Shown: positions 34,870-44,272 of the stretch, in pieces
How the letters are laid out: the number at the start of each line of letters is the position of its first letter
Position numbering within the stretch: position 1 is the stretch's first letter
DNA from: Lytechinus pictus
Taxonomy: Eukaryota; Echinodermata; Echinoidea; Temnopleuroida; Toxopneustidae
Assembly (NCBI RefSeq): GCF_037042905.1
Contig: NC_087257.1
Location: 15,288,001 to 15,352,000, forward strand
Length of the DNA: 64,000 nt
Direction of reading: 5' to 3'
The notes under the pieces: model-generated
What the model saw: the letters and a program-made list of their open reading frames with translations, nothing else
What the model was told of the DNA's origin: nothing
Databases searched by the model: none
Position numbers and translations under genes: made by a program

Positions 34870-36615
34870 ATGGACGGGGAAGAGAAAATCCCCATTAATG
34901 TGTGCTCCTTTGAGGAGTTTAGGTCGCTAGGGCTAAGCTCAGCCCTAGCCGGGATAATTCAGGGGGTCAGACTGGACCATGGGGAGATAACCCCTGAGCT
35001 TTTTGAGAGCAGTCCAGTGCTGTGTAACAATCGAGAACTAGCCGCACGAGTGGATTTTTCGGGGGGCACCCAGGGGGGAGAGTCTAGTATTTTCATTACT
35101 CCCAGGGGGCGCCCCACCATGAGCACCCCTCGCAGGGAACCCGACCAGAATGGGGCGGGGCCAGGGGGTGCTTACCCATATGATCATTACCCACCTCCTG
35201 CGGCAGGCCAGTCTAGTGGGTCCTGGGGCGCCAGCCCTTCGCACCTCCGGGGAGAGAGGGGGCACCAGCCCCCAAGCACCCGAGGGGCAGGCATGGGGGG
35301 TGGTGTAGAGCCGAGGGTCAGACCCAGGCATCTAATAGGTGAAGAGGCTAATGAGGCCCATGCGAATAGATGCGGGCAGGTAAGTGGTGATTCAAGCGAG
35401 TGGTCCGGGGGTGATGACTTCCCCGGTAGGCATCCCTCCCTGGGGGGGAGGCAGGGGATAAGGACCAGGGTAGGAGATGGGAGGGGGTCCTCAGCCCCAC
35501 CCCCTACCCCAGACTACAGCGCAAGAAATGTGCGGGCGGGTATGACACGCCCAGCCCAGCACAGTTCATCTTCACCGCCTAGTAGCCCGGCGGCGTCACC
35601 GGCGAACTCTAGTGCTTCCTCGGGAAGGGGGACTGGCGGTGGGTTACCTTATTGCACGCTGCCAAAGTCCCTCACTTTCGACGGCAAGGGTAACTGGAGG
35701 GCTTTCTTTAGGAAGTTCTCAGCCTTTGCTGATCACCACAATTGGAATGCCGCGGAGCGCGTAAGCCAGCTATACTGGGGCCTGAAAGGGAAGGCAGAAG
35801 ATTATCTGTTAATGGTCCTAGATCAAGAGCCCAATCTGCTTTATGCAGACGTGATAGCCAGGCTGCAGCACAGGTTCGGGGAGGAAGGTCTTTCCGAATC
35901 TGCTCAGCTGGAGTTTGTGGCGGCCAAGCAGGGACCCACCGAGTCCCTGCCGGAATGGGCCGACCGGGTACTCCAACTAGCGGCGCGAGCATTTCCAGGG
36001 GTCGATGGCCCCTACCCGCATAGGCAGGCGGTCCTTCGCCTGTGCCAGGGCGCCCTCAACCGAGAGGCGGGGTGCCATGCGCTTACGCGTAATCCGTCAA
36101 CTGTTAACGAGGCACTTAAGTATATTGAGTGGCACCAACACGTGCACCGCGCAATGTACGGGCGGGCAAGGCCAGTCAAGGCAGTGTCGCGAGTAAATGA
36201 AGAGGAGGGGGAGGTCCGCAAAGTGGAACTGCCCCAATCCTCTTGTACGCCTGAAGGGGAAGCGAACAATGCGGCCCTTGAGCGAAGGTTGGTGAACCTA
36301 GAACGCAAGACCGATGAACGCTTGGGCCACATCGAGCGGGATCTGCAGCGTCTGGGTGGTTTGGAACGGGACCTCAAGAAGGTCCTGGAGGCTATCCAGA
36401 CTAGGCCCCAACCAGCGCGTGAACGCGGGAGGTCACCCGGTCGGGATCGGTGTTATGAGTGCGGCGGCATTGGCCACTACAGGAACAAATGTCCCTCGGT
36501 CCAGGAGAACAGGGCCAAGGTACAAGTTTCCTTCGTGGAGGACCAAGAGGAGGAAAACTCCAGCGGGTCGGAGGAGCTGGCCAGCCCCCGGCCCCCACCG
36601 CCAGAGGCCGAATAG
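34870..36615 (+). CDS. gag: Gag polyprotein of LTR retrotransposon
   Basis: 581 residues from an ATG right after the leader array. Residues 1-75 form a short folded N-terminus, and about 76-260 are Pro/Gly/Ser-rich and probably disordered. About 262-400 form the helical capsid-like part (begins LPKSLTFDGKGNWRAFF, includes LYWGLKGKAEDYL and a QHRFG segment), as in Ty3/gypsy gag. About 470-505 is a charged coiled-coil-like stretch. Residues 528-541 form a CCHC zinc knuckle (C528, C531, H536, C541) for RNA binding. Gag would form the particle. Its stop overlaps pol, which is in the -1 frame, consistent with -1 frameshifting. No canonical slippery heptamer was found by eye. A strong splice donor lies inside at 35,379/35,380. 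Confidence 0.92.
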   Translation: MDGEEKIPINVCSFEEFRSLGLSSALAGIIQGVRLDHGEITPELFESSPVLCNNRELAARVDFSGGTQGGESSIFITPRGRPTMSTPRREPDQNGAGPGGAYPYDHYPPPAAGQSSGSWGASPSHLRGERGHQPPSTRGAGMGGGVEPRVRPRHLIGEEANEAHANRCGQVSGDSSEWSGGDDFPGRHPSLGGRQGIRTRVGDGRGSSAPPPTPDYSARNVRAGMTRPAQHSSSSPPSSPAASPANSSASSGRGTGGGLPYCTLPKSLTFDGKGNWRAFFRKFSAFADHHNWNAAERVSQLYWGLKGKAEDYLLMVLDQEPNLLYADVIARLQHRFGEEGLSESAQLEFVAAKQGPTESLPEWADRVLQLAARAFPGVDGPYPHRQAVLRLCQGALNREAGCHALTRNPSTVNEALKYIEWHQHVHRAMYGRARPVKAVSRVNEEEGEVRKVELPQSSCTPEGEANNAALERRLVNLERKTDERLGHIERDLQRLGGLERDLKKVLEAIQTRPQPARERGRSPGRDRCYECGGIGHYRNKCPSVQENRAKVQVSFVEDQEEENSSGSEELASPRPPPPEAE

Positions 36616-38777
36616 CCGGTTCTACACAATCAAGTAGCTCCGAGGAGCCACCCGTAGGCTCATCCGACGGAGCAGCAGAGGGCGTGCCGGAGCGCCTGTT
36701 AGTTTTTGAGGATATTGTAACCGAGATCGCAGTTTATGTAGAGGGTGTAACGGCAGCAGCGGCGGGGGACCCAGTTGGTACCTCGGATACCCGAATATCC
36801 GACCTGGGTGAAGCCAGTCCGGACTCAGTTCCAGATGCTCTCCCTGGGCCCGGGCATGCAAGCGAGATTGAAGAGGTAATGGTGTGTAGGTTGGAGTCGC
36901 GATCTACTCTCAAGGTCTCAGTTGTTGTAGGGGGGCAGCCAGTAAGCGCAGTTGTCGATACCGCCGCCGAGGTATCCATCATCTCGGATAGGCTCCTGCA
37001 GTTACTGGATCCCCAGCCCCCTAAATTGAGAGAAGTGATCCTACATGCAGCGGGACGGGATATGAAGATGAGGGGGACAATTGTCGGTCCCCTTTCCATC
37101 GAACTTGGGAACCAGACGTTCTCAGAGGAAGTATATGTAGCCCCTATAGCTGATCATATGCTGCTGGGGTTAGACTTCCTTAGCAAGCGCAAGGCTGCGA
37201 TTCACCTCCAAGACCCCCATATGCAGTTGGGAGGCCAGAGAATTCCGCTGTGGTATAGTGATGATCCTGGGCGACAGATCGCCCGGGTTCACGTGCACAA
37301 GCGGGTTATTATTCCGCCTAATGCCATCAAGCGAGTCACTGGCATTTTAGATCAACGTTTAGGTGATTTCGTGTTTAATCCACAGGACAGTTTACCGGTC
37401 CTGGTTCCTAGTTCGGTTCACCGGGCCGGGAAAATGTTGGAGTTCTACGTTGTAAACCCAACTGATAGGCACCTCAAGATAACCTGCTCTGAGGTGCTGG
37501 GGGAAGCCGAAGAAATAAAGGGGGAGGAGATGGGATCGTTTCCTGTCGAAAAGAGGGTTCTTCAACTAAGCATTGATGAGGGAGGCGAGTTGCCTCCTCA
37601 CTTAGAAGTCTTGTTTGAACAATCCGCAAACCATCTGTCGCAGGCGGAGCAGGGGAAACTCCGGGACCTCTTAATTCGGTTCGCAGGAGTATTTGCGAAA
37701 GATGAGTTTGACTTGGGAAACTTCGGGGAAGTTGAGCATTCCCTGGACACTGGGGACGCTGCCCCAGTTAAGCAAAAAATGAGGCGCACCCCTTTGAACT
37801 TTGCTAATGAGGAAAAGGCGCATCTGGACAAGATGGTTCAGGCAGGGATAATACAGCCGTCCCAGTCTGAATGGGCATCTGCCCCCGTCCTGGTCCGGAA
37901 GCGGGATGGAGGTGTCCGGTGGTGCATTGACTACCGGGCATTGAATGCTGTCACCCGTAAGGATGTGTACCCACTCCCGAACATCGAGGAGTGCTTCGAC
38001 ACACTAGCGGGTAATGCCTGGTTTTCAAAGCTGGATGCAAATTCGGCTTACTACCAGGTGAAAATCAAAGCGGAAGATCGCAAAAAGACCGCATTCACCA
38101 CCAAGTACGGATTATATGAATTCGTGCGCATGGGCTTTGGCCTATGCAATGCGCCGGCAACCTTTTCCCGGGCAATGGATTTGATCTTGCGGGGGATCAC
38201 TTGGCAGATTGCCCTGGCCTTCCTGGATGACGTAATTGTCCTGGGAAGGAATTTCGAGGATCACCTAGCCAACCTGGAAGAAGTTCTAGGTAGGTTTGCC
38301 AAGTTTGGGCTTAAATTGAAGCCCAAGAAATGCGTCTTCTTTCAGAAGAAAGTAGAGTTCTTGGGGAGGGAGGTCAGTGCCAACCGGGTTCAGCTTCGTG
38401 AGGAGCATATCCGGGTGGTGCAGGAATGGCAAGTCCCCAGGACAACGAAGCAGGTGGAACAGTTCCTGGGCCTGGCGAATTACCATCGGTCATTTATCAA
38501 GGGGTTTGCCGGGATAGCGGTTCCCCTGTATCGCATAACGGGCAAGCAGCCATACCATTGGGGAGTAGAGCAGCAACAATCCTTTGAAGCGATTAAGCAG
38601 CGGCTGACCGAGGCGCCGGTTCTGACCATGCCCAACGTACAGGACATGTTTGTTCTGGACACGGATGCCTCTAATGATGCCATCGGGGCGGCGCTCCTCC
38701 AACTGCAGGAGGGGCAGGAGCGGGTGGTGTCTTATGGCAGCTGCGCACTTATGGAGAGCAGCGGAGGTACTGTGTGA
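36459..38777 (+). CDS. pol: Pol part 1: protease, reverse transcriptase, start of RNase H
   Basis: 772 codons in the -1 frame relative to gag. The listed start is just the first ATG in an open frame, as expression is probably by frameshift. The aspartic protease active site reads VDTAAE (D codon at 36,957), with ADHMLLGLDFL downstream. The reverse transcriptase has a WCIDYRALN block and the catalytic FLDDV motif near 38,220. The FLGLANYHRSFI thumb follows, then RNase H starts at VLDTDASNDAIGAALLQ. The frame ends in TGA at 38,775-38,777 after SYGSC. The rest of RNase H lies in another frame of the next ORF, so a frame disruption of -1 (or +2) sits between about 38,740 and 38,755. It could be a mutation, an assembly error, or recoding. 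Mutation is the simplest explanation. Confidence 0.9.
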   Translation: MRRHWPLQEQMSLGPGEQGQGTSFLRGGPRGGKLQRVGGAGQPPAPTARGRIAGSTQSSSSEEPPVGSSDGAAEGVPERLLVFEDIVTEIAVYVEGVTAAAAGDPVGTSDTRISDLGEASPDSVPDALPGPGHASEIEEVMVCRLESRSTLKVSVVVGGQPVSAVVDTAAEVSIISDRLLQLLDPQPPKLREVILHAAGRDMKMRGTIVGPLSIELGNQTFSEEVYVAPIADHMLLGLDFLSKRKAAIHLQDPHMQLGGQRIPLWYSDDPGRQIARVHVHKRVIIPPNAIKRVTGILDQRLGDFVFNPQDSLPVLVPSSVHRAGKMLEFYVVNPTDRHLKITCSEVLGEAEEIKGEEMGSFPVEKRVLQLSIDEGGELPPHLEVLFEQSANHLSQAEQGKLRDLLIRFAGVFAKDEFDLGNFGEVEHSLDTGDAAPVKQKMRRTPLNFANEEKAHLDKMVQAGIIQPSQSEWASAPVLVRKRDGGVRWCIDYRALNAVTRKDVYPLPNIEECFDTLAGNAWFSKLDANSAYYQVKIKAEDRKKTAFTTKYGLYEFVRMGFGLCNAPATFSRAMDLILRGITWQIALAFLDDVIVLGRNFEDHLANLEEVLGRFAKFGLKLKPKKCVFFQKKVEFLGREVSANRVQLREEHIRVVQEWQVPRTTKQVEQFLGLANYHRSFIKGFAGIAVPLYRITGKQPYHWGVEQQQSFEAIKQRLTEAPVLTMPNVQDMFVLDTDASNDAIGAALLQLQEGQERVVSYGSCALMESSGGTV

Positions 38778-40687
38778 CCAGGAGGGAGCTGCTGGCGGTG
38801 GTCAAGTTCACTCGCCAGTATCGCCATTACCTACTGGGAAAACCGTTCCTGGTAAGGACTGATCATAGCAGCCTCACCTGGCTCCTCCATTTTAAATATC
38901 CCCAGGGGCAGTTAGCTCGATGGATGGAGGAGCTCAGTCAATATGACATGCGCTTGGAGCATCGCCCTGGCAAGAAACATGCCAACGCTGATGCTCTGTC
39001 TCGGGTTCCATTGCCCGAGGGGCTCTGCGAAGAATATCGCTTGGGTTTCGATCTACAGCAATTGCCTTGTGGCGGCTGTGGATACTGCTCCAAAGCTCAC
39101 CAAAACTGGTCCGCATTCGGCGAGGTGGTGGACGATGTCGTGCCTCTCGCGGGGCGAGCAGCAAAGGTGGGGATTCCCACTGGGCCAGTAGGCCCGGAAG
39201 ATGGCCTGGTAGTAACGCACTTGGAGATCTGTACAAGTCCGGAAGGGTTCATCATTGAGGTGGAGCCATCCACCGTCCAGCCGGTCACTGTGAGGCCAGT
39301 GAGCGTTACCGACGGGCCATTGCCCATCGACCGGGTTCGGGATGAACAAGGGAAGGATCCTACCCTGACTCCACTAGCGAAGTGGCTAAGAACAAAAGAG
39401 GAACCGGATGAAGCTACCATACTTTTGTGGGGCCCTGAGGAGAAGTATCTCTGGGTCAACCGGTCTCTATTCGAACTGACGGACGAGGTGATTTGCATGC
39501 AAGAGGAAGGCCAGGGCACACGGCTGTTGGTGCCCAGGTCCCTCCGGGAGGAAGTAATACATGCCAACCATGACCTTCCAGCAGCGGGACACCCGGGTCG
39601 AGACCGTACAAAGGCCTATCTGCGCGCCAAGTATTTCTGGTATAAGATGGGGAAGGATGTGACTGGGTATGTCCGGTCATGTTCTGCCTGTAACCAGAAT
39701 AAGAAGTCCACAAGATATGGTAGGAGCCCTTTACGCAACTATCATGCTGGGATACCGATGGAGCGGGTCCATCTGGATTTTCTAGGGCCTTTGCCCAAGT
39801 CGTCCAGGGGTAACGAAAACATACTCATGATGGTGGACCAGTTCACCAAATGGGTAGAGTGCATTCCGCTACCGTCGCAGACAGCAGAGGAGACGGCTCG
39901 CGCAGCGGTAGGCGAATTCTTTTGCCGTTTCGGATACCCGCTGGCCATCTTTACGGACCAGGGGCGAAACTTTGAGAGTAACCTCTTCAAGGGGATTTGC
40001 GAAGCGCTCCTGATCCACAAGGCGAAGACCACACCGTACCGACCATCAGGCAATGGCCAAGTGGAACGGTACAATCGCACCTTGATGGACGCGATTCGCT
40101 GCTATGTTGGTCGGACCCAAAACAAATGGGACGAGTTTCTCCCTCAGATAGCGGGGGCCTTGAGGGCCACCGTTAACCGCCACACGGGTTATACAGCCAA
40201 CCGTCTGATGCTTGGACGGGAAGTGAACCAGCCCGCCCATCTTATGTATCCTCTGCCGGGAGAACCAATGTTTCTTGATAGTGGAGAGTACTTAGGGAGA
40301 CTGACTAAGGCAACCCAAATCGCCCATGAAGTCGCCCGGGCCACTCTCAAGAATACTCAGCGTCGCATGAAGCGCGATTACGATATACATTCTTACCGTC
40401 GTCAGTATGGAGAAGGTGATCCTGTCTACATCTTGGACACCGCCAAGGTCAAGGGTAAGTGTAAGAAGTTGAGCCGCCCTTGGAAGGGTCCAGGTAAGGT
40501 GGTTAAACAGCTAACGCCTGACCTGTATCGGGTAAAATTGCGAAATTCAATATCGACTGTCCATCAGGATAGGATGAAGCCATGCCGTGACCGTGAAGTT
40601 CCAGACTGGTGTCAGGGGTGGATGAAGTGGATGCAGAGACGCTCTACTGCACCTGTCGTCAACCCTATGATGAAACCAGGTTTATGA
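38774..40687 (+). CDS. pol: Pol part 2: end of RNase H and integrase
   Basis: 637 codons. The stated start is a GTG inside RNase H and not a real initiation site. RNase H continues with [11 protein letters not shown] and [10 protein letters not shown], then [15 protein letters not shown]. The integrase zinc domain (HHCC) includes [13 protein letters not shown] and CSACNQNKK around 39,560-39,710. The catalytic DDE triad is visible as LDFLG (near 39,775), [10 protein letters not shown] (near 39,955) and [10 protein letters not shown] (near 40,060). A chromodomain was not seen. Instead, a PHD finger begins in the overlapping frame at the 3' end. The last ~25 codons of this ORF (after about 40,605) are the shadow of that PHD frame, suggesting a second frame slip in this copy or a programmed one. 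Confidence 0.9.
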   Translation: MTRRELLAVVKFTRQYRHYLLGKPFLVRTDHSSLTWLLHFKYPQGQLARWMEELSQYDMRLEHRPGKKHANADALSRVPLPEGLCEEYRLGFDLQQLPCGGCGYCSKAHQNWSAFGEVVDDVVPLAGRAAKVGIPTGPVGPEDGLVVTHLEICTSPEGFIIEVEPSTVQPVTVRPVSVTDGPLPIDRVRDEQGKDPTLTPLAKWLRTKEEPDEATILLWGPEEKYLWVNRSLFELTDEVICMQEEGQGTRLLVPRSLREEVIHANHDLPAAGHPGRDRTKAYLRAKYFWYKMGKDVTGYVRSCSACNQNKKSTRYGRSPLRNYHAGIPMERVHLDFLGPLPKSSRGNENILMMVDQFTKWVECIPLPSQTAEETARAAVGEFFCRFGYPLAIFTDQGRNFESNLFKGICEALLIHKAKTTPYRPSGNGQVERYNRTLMDAIRCYVGRTQNKWDEFLPQIAGALRATVNRHTGYTANRLMLGREVNQPAHLMYPLPGEPMFLDSGEYLGRLTKATQIAHEVARATLKNTQRRMKRDYDIHSYRRQYGEGDPVYILDTAKVKGKCKKLSRPWKGPGKVVKQLTPDLYRVKLRNSISTVHQDRMKPCRDREVPDWCQGWMKWMQRRSTAPVVNPMMKPGL

Positions 40688-40800
40688 TCGGCTGCGATAA
40701 ATGCGACGACTGGTTCCATGGGGACTGTGTGGGCGTGACCCCAGGGGAGAGTCTTAACATTGATAAGTATTACTGCCCCCTTTGCACGAAGAAAGAGTGA
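40597..40800 (+). CDS. PHD finger module at the integrase 3' end
   Basis: About 63 residues in the -1 frame relative to integrase. There is no ATG; the frame opens after a TGA at 40,594-40,596. The Cys4-His-Cys3 pattern is complete: LYCTC (40,642-40,656), [13 protein letters not shown] (about 40,690-40,728) and YYCPLC (about 40,767-40,784). It closely resembles the PHD fingers of the BPTF type, which read trimethylated H3K4. Of the aromatic cage positions, Tyr (LYC), Tyr (PYDE) and Trp (DWFH) are present, and one is Met. By analogy with integrase chromodomains it could steer integration to active chromatin; this is inference. It probably belongs to the pol polyprotein rather than being a free protein. 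Confidence 0.8.
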   Translation, partial: SSRLVSGVDEVDAETLYCTCRQPYDETRFMIGCDKCDDWFHGDCVGVTPGESLNIDKYYCPLCTKKE

Positions 40801-40939
40801 GGGAGTGATTGGTACAACCGGGTGGGCATCTCATTTCCATTGGGGCGTAATGGTCCTGGGTTACTGAAATGAATTTCTTATTGGGATAATGAATTCCTAA
40901 TCACCCGGTTTGTGATTTGCCGAATACTTATCATATTTT

Positions 40940-40971
40940 TCCGTTCTCCCTTTTTGTCTTTTCTGCAGATG
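40940..40971 (+). promoter_or_regulatory. Splice acceptor directly before the ORF3 ATG
   Basis: A pyrimidine-rich run (TTTTCCGTTCTCCCTTTTTG, then TCTTTTC) is followed by TGCAG and immediately ATG at 40,969. This is a textbook 3' splice site. Candidate donors are TAG|GTAAGT in the leader (32,986/32,987) and CAG|GTAAGT in gag (35,379/35,380). The second joins the first 170 gag codons in frame to ORF3. Confidence 0.65.
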
Positions 40972-43557
40972 GAGGAAGCGGTTAACCTTCCGCTACCCTC
41001 TGATGGGGAACTCGAGGGCTCGGCGGGGGAGGAAGACAATCCGATCCTTTCTCTGGGCCAAGTTGATCTGGGGACAAGTGCTCCGGACCAATGCGAGGGG
41101 GTAGGACCCGCCCCTTCACAGGTAATGGGGGCTGGGGAGCCTGTTACGGCTTCCCCAGCTATTGGGGATATCGCGGGGGCCCAAGCGGCACCCCACAAAG
41201 GGGGAGTTTCTAGAACGCCTCCAGGGTTTGAGGACATAGGGAGGTTTAATCGGTCCTTCCCGGAAAAACAAATGCGCTGTTTGGAGGCGTTGGAGTGGCT
41301 CGTGCAGGGCCAGCTCCTTCCATATCCGGGCGCGATAGTTAGGATGGTCCAATCTGGGCTACCCTGGGACTTGGTCCTGGGATTCGTGGACAGGGCATAT
41401 GCGCGGGCGGTGGAGATGGCGGATGCGGGTTGGGTCCGCTGTCTACACGAATACCTTGGGGGGCGGCTGTCTCCTGATCAATACGGGAATCGGTTTCCGT
41501 TATTGGACGAAGGGGGTGGGAACGATGGGTTGGTGTTTTTCGACCCCGACACTCCTTGGTGGGAACCCGCCATGGAGAGGCAACGTCGTTTCCCTCGAGG
41601 TTTGGCTTATCTGCCTCACTTCGAGGGGAGGGTATCCACGGCGACAGCGTCGGCGCCATGGTTTCAGGACGAGCCGGTTCCGGAGGCCTCGACTGCGACG
41701 TGCAATTTGGAGCAGGTGGGACTTAGTCCGGAACCAGCTCCAACTGCTCCGGAAGCCGCCTCAGATCCGGAGGAGGAGGATATTGATACTGGGCCACAAG
41801 CGGCTGCGTCTGAGGCTCCGCCTTCCGATAACCCGGAGGTCCCATCCGAGCACACAAAGGTCCCTGAAGCCCAGGCTGAGGAACCGTCCACGGGGGGTAG
41901 GTCCATCATGCGTGAGAAGGGGGAGGCGGGTAGGCGAGGCCGGGCAGGGGCACCTGCCAGCCCGGGTAAACGCGCGTTAAGCGGGGCTATTGGAGGGCCG
42001 GCTCACAAGCGGAAGGCGAGGGGACCTTGTCCTCTTTGCCAGCAGCGGCCCCACCAAAAGTTGAAGGTGCATGTGTATCGTCACATGCCGCCAGCACTCC
42101 GTTTGGGGCTTGATAGACCCGTTGGGGAGGAGCTTCCTCTCCTGGAGGTAATGGGGTGTCTCCGATTTTTGGCCCAGTGTTTTACAGGTAGTCCTGACCT
42201 GGATTCGCTGGTTAAGTTTGTGAATCTGAAGGCCCCCGACAACTGGAATTGGTACATTCCGCCGTCCATGGAGGAGGAGATGTTCCGTTTTCTAGGACAG
42301 CTGGGAGCATTCCGTCCCAGTAGTATTTCGGTGCGTCCCCTTAATTCTGTTGCCGCATTACTCCACTGGCGAGTATTAGCATTCCTGGTGGGGCAGCTTA
42401 CTGAGGAAGAAATTCGTCAGTTGCACCACCTTGGGGGTTCCAGTGCCCCTGAGAAGGGGGAGGCTATGCCAGTCAGAACTGCGCAGCTTAAGCCGGCGGG
42501 GAGCACAGTCCCCTCGACGCCGGTAGTAAGGCCGAAGAGGCCCACATCATCTGGGCACGACAGGGATTATGTCCCGGCTCATTCGGCTCCGGCTGCAGCG
42601 GGCGCGCCACCAGCTGCTAAAGGGGGAGTATCGGCTACCCCTGTGGCACCAAAGGGCTCGGTTCAGACCCGGGTTTGGAAACGAACCCCGGGGTCTACCC
42701 CAGAGGCCGGGCGCGTTTCGTTCGCGGAAGTCGCGGCAAAGCCCCCTATACCTCTGGCTGTTGACAGCCATTTCCACCTGGATTTCCTGGAGGGTCGTCT
42801 GGGACAGAAGGGCTGGAAATGTGCTGAGTCAACGGCGGGCAGGGAGCCTCGGGTCCCAGTCCGCCTGGTCGGAGGTGTCGCGAATTTCTGCGATCCCCGC
42901 AAATATAAGGGTATCCTGTTCCCGGAGGGCCGCAACTGGAAAGTCTCTGTGGGGGTACTCCCCCGCATGGCTTCCAGTTTCGAAGAAGCTGACTTAGACG
43001 CCATGGGCCGATTGGCCTGTGACCCTAAGACTAGCGCGCTTGGGGAGATTGGTCTGGACTATTCTCTCCCACCCTCCACGTGGTCGAAGCAGCTTCTTGT
43101 GTATACGACCATCCTAGAGCAGGTCGGGGCTACTGGCAAAGTCCTGATACTGCATCTGCGGGGAGAAGACGGAAAAACTTCCGATGTCCCCTCGAGGATT
43201 GTTCGAGAAGCGACCAGGACGAGGGCCAACAGACATCAGCGGGTTCATATCCACTGTTGTACTCTTGGGCCTCTAGAGGTCGAGGCTTGGGGAAAAACTT
43301 TCCCCAATACCTACTTTAGCTTCGGCTGCAAGGTGAAACATTTCACCGGGGAGCAGCTGGACGCGTTGAGGAAGGTTCCTCTCTCCAAGTTATTGCTGGA
43401 GACTGATTCTCCATATCTTCCCGTAGGGGGGGTCAGATGTATGACCCCTGCATACATCGGGGAGGTGGGAGAATTTGTCGCCTCAGCTAGGCGCATGGGT
43501 TTCCTCACCCTCATGGAACGTGCCCGGATTAATCATCTGGCGCTCTATGGGGTGTAG
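40969..43557 (+). CDS. ORF3: C2H2 finger plus TatD-like metallohydrolase
   Basis: 862 residues from the ATG at the splice acceptor. An upstream ATG at 40,912 would only add translated pyrimidine tract. Residues 1-340 are acidic and Pro/Ala-rich, probably disordered. Residues 354-372 form a C2H2 finger (C354, C357, H368, H372) after a basic stretch. About 599-862 is a full-length TatD-family TIM-barrel hydrolase: HxH in DSHFHLD (H601, H603), E693 in GEIGLDY, H729 in LHLRGE, H762 in HIHCC, D813 in ETDSPYLP. All expected metal ligands are present in order, and domain length (~264) matches free-standing TatD nucleases. TatD enzymes are metal-dependent DNases with exonuclease activity. The role in the element (end processing, cDNA handling, host defence) is unknown. 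It occupies the env position but has no membrane segment. Confidence 0.85.
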   Translation: MEEAVNLPLPSDGELEGSAGEEDNPILSLGQVDLGTSAPDQCEGVGPAPSQVMGAGEPVTASPAIGDIAGAQAAPHKGGVSRTPPGFEDIGRFNRSFPEKQMRCLEALEWLVQGQLLPYPGAIVRMVQSGLPWDLVLGFVDRAYARAVEMADAGWVRCLHEYLGGRLSPDQYGNRFPLLDEGGGNDGLVFFDPDTPWWEPAMERQRRFPRGLAYLPHFEGRVSTATASAPWFQDEPVPEASTATCNLEQVGLSPEPAPTAPEAASDPEEEDIDTGPQAAASEAPPSDNPEVPSEHTKVPEAQAEEPSTGGRSIMREKGEAGRRGRAGAPASPGKRALSGAIGGPAHKRKARGPCPLCQQRPHQKLKVHVYRHMPPALRLGLDRPVGEELPLLEVMGCLRFLAQCFTGSPDLDSLVKFVNLKAPDNWNWYIPPSMEEEMFRFLGQLGAFRPSSISVRPLNSVAALLHWRVLAFLVGQLTEEEIRQLHHLGGSSAPEKGEAMPVRTAQLKPAGSTVPSTPVVRPKRPTSSGHDRDYVPAHSAPAAAGAPPAAKGGVSATPVAPKGSVQTRVWKRTPGSTPEAGRVSFAEVAAKPPIPLAVDSHFHLDFLEGRLGQKGWKCAESTAGREPRVPVRLVGGVANFCDPRKYKGILFPEGRNWKVSVGVLPRMASSFEEADLDAMGRLACDPKTSALGEIGLDYSLPPSTWSKQLLVYTTILEQVGATGKVLILHLRGEDGKTSDVPSRIVREATRTRANRHQRVHIHCCTLGPLEVEAWGKTFPNTYFSFGCKVKHFTGEQLDALRKVPLSKLLLETDSPYLPVGGVRCMTPAYIGEVGEFVASARRMGFLTLMERARINHLALYGV

Positions 43558-43832
43558 TGAGGGTAGGAAAGGGGGATGGAGGAACTTTGTCCTCCATTTT
43601 TTCGAAGGGATTCTGATTCCCTTTGCATTTTTTGGGGTTAGGTTAGCGCGTTTAGGACCCTACATGTTTTCTGTACAGGAGGAGACCAGCTGGGTCGCCT
43701 CCTCTTGGTGTCTTTTGTGTTCGTTGTCTATTTTTTCGTCTATCTTTTTGTATATTTAGGCCATGTAGGAAATGCTTCATGGTCCGCTTTGGAGGGGAGT
43801 GTCTTAAATGGCCCTTTTCGCATAATGGCAGC

Positions 43833-44272
43833 GCTGACGCCCCCTTCCTGCACCTGGGGGACCTAGGTTGGGTACTGGTGCTCCAGTCTCTCAACCGAAC
43901 GGGAATGCTATGTGTTGCACAGCCCGGGTAAGATGGTGCCTCGACAGGGGAGGGCCAGCGGCAGCCCACTGCTATGGGAAAGTGGAGCTTTAATTCTGGG
44001 AAGGGGGGACCCTCCTGGGATATGGGTTTTTGTATGGGTTTTATATTTTTATATATATATACCATTGTTCTATATGTTTTGTAGGGGTTTTTTAAAGAAC
44101 CTCAAAACTCTAGGTTTTTAGGTGTTATTACGGGTTTTTACCGTTTTCATGTTACGGGTTTTTAAAGTTTAAAAGTGTTGAACAAGTTTTTAGCACAGTT
44201 GTGCCAAGTGTTTTGGATAGTTTTGGAGTTTTTATTTATAAAAGAACGGAATATGTTTATGGCTGATTACGA
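43833..44272 (+). repeat. 440-bp tandem duplication, first unit
   Basis: This unit starts GCTGACGCCCCCTTCCTGCACC and ends GGCTGATTACGAC. It is repeated at 44,273-46,766, where the second copy is interrupted after GGAGCTTT by a 2.06-kb insertion. The copies appear nearly identical, so the duplication is recent. It lies in the 3' non-coding region of the LTR element; 43,558-43,832 has nothing recognised. Confidence 0.85.

Noticed and set aside
34870-38777. Many 60-120-aa antisense ORFs in gag and pol
   Set aside because: Shadows of a GC-rich coding region with clear sense-strand domains.
40912-40968. Signal-peptide-like N-terminus of ORF3 (hydrophobic MICRILIIFF...)
   Set aside because: It is the translation of a polypyrimidine tract ending in CAG right before a better ATG, so it is more likely intron than signal peptide; ORF3 is not an envelope protein.
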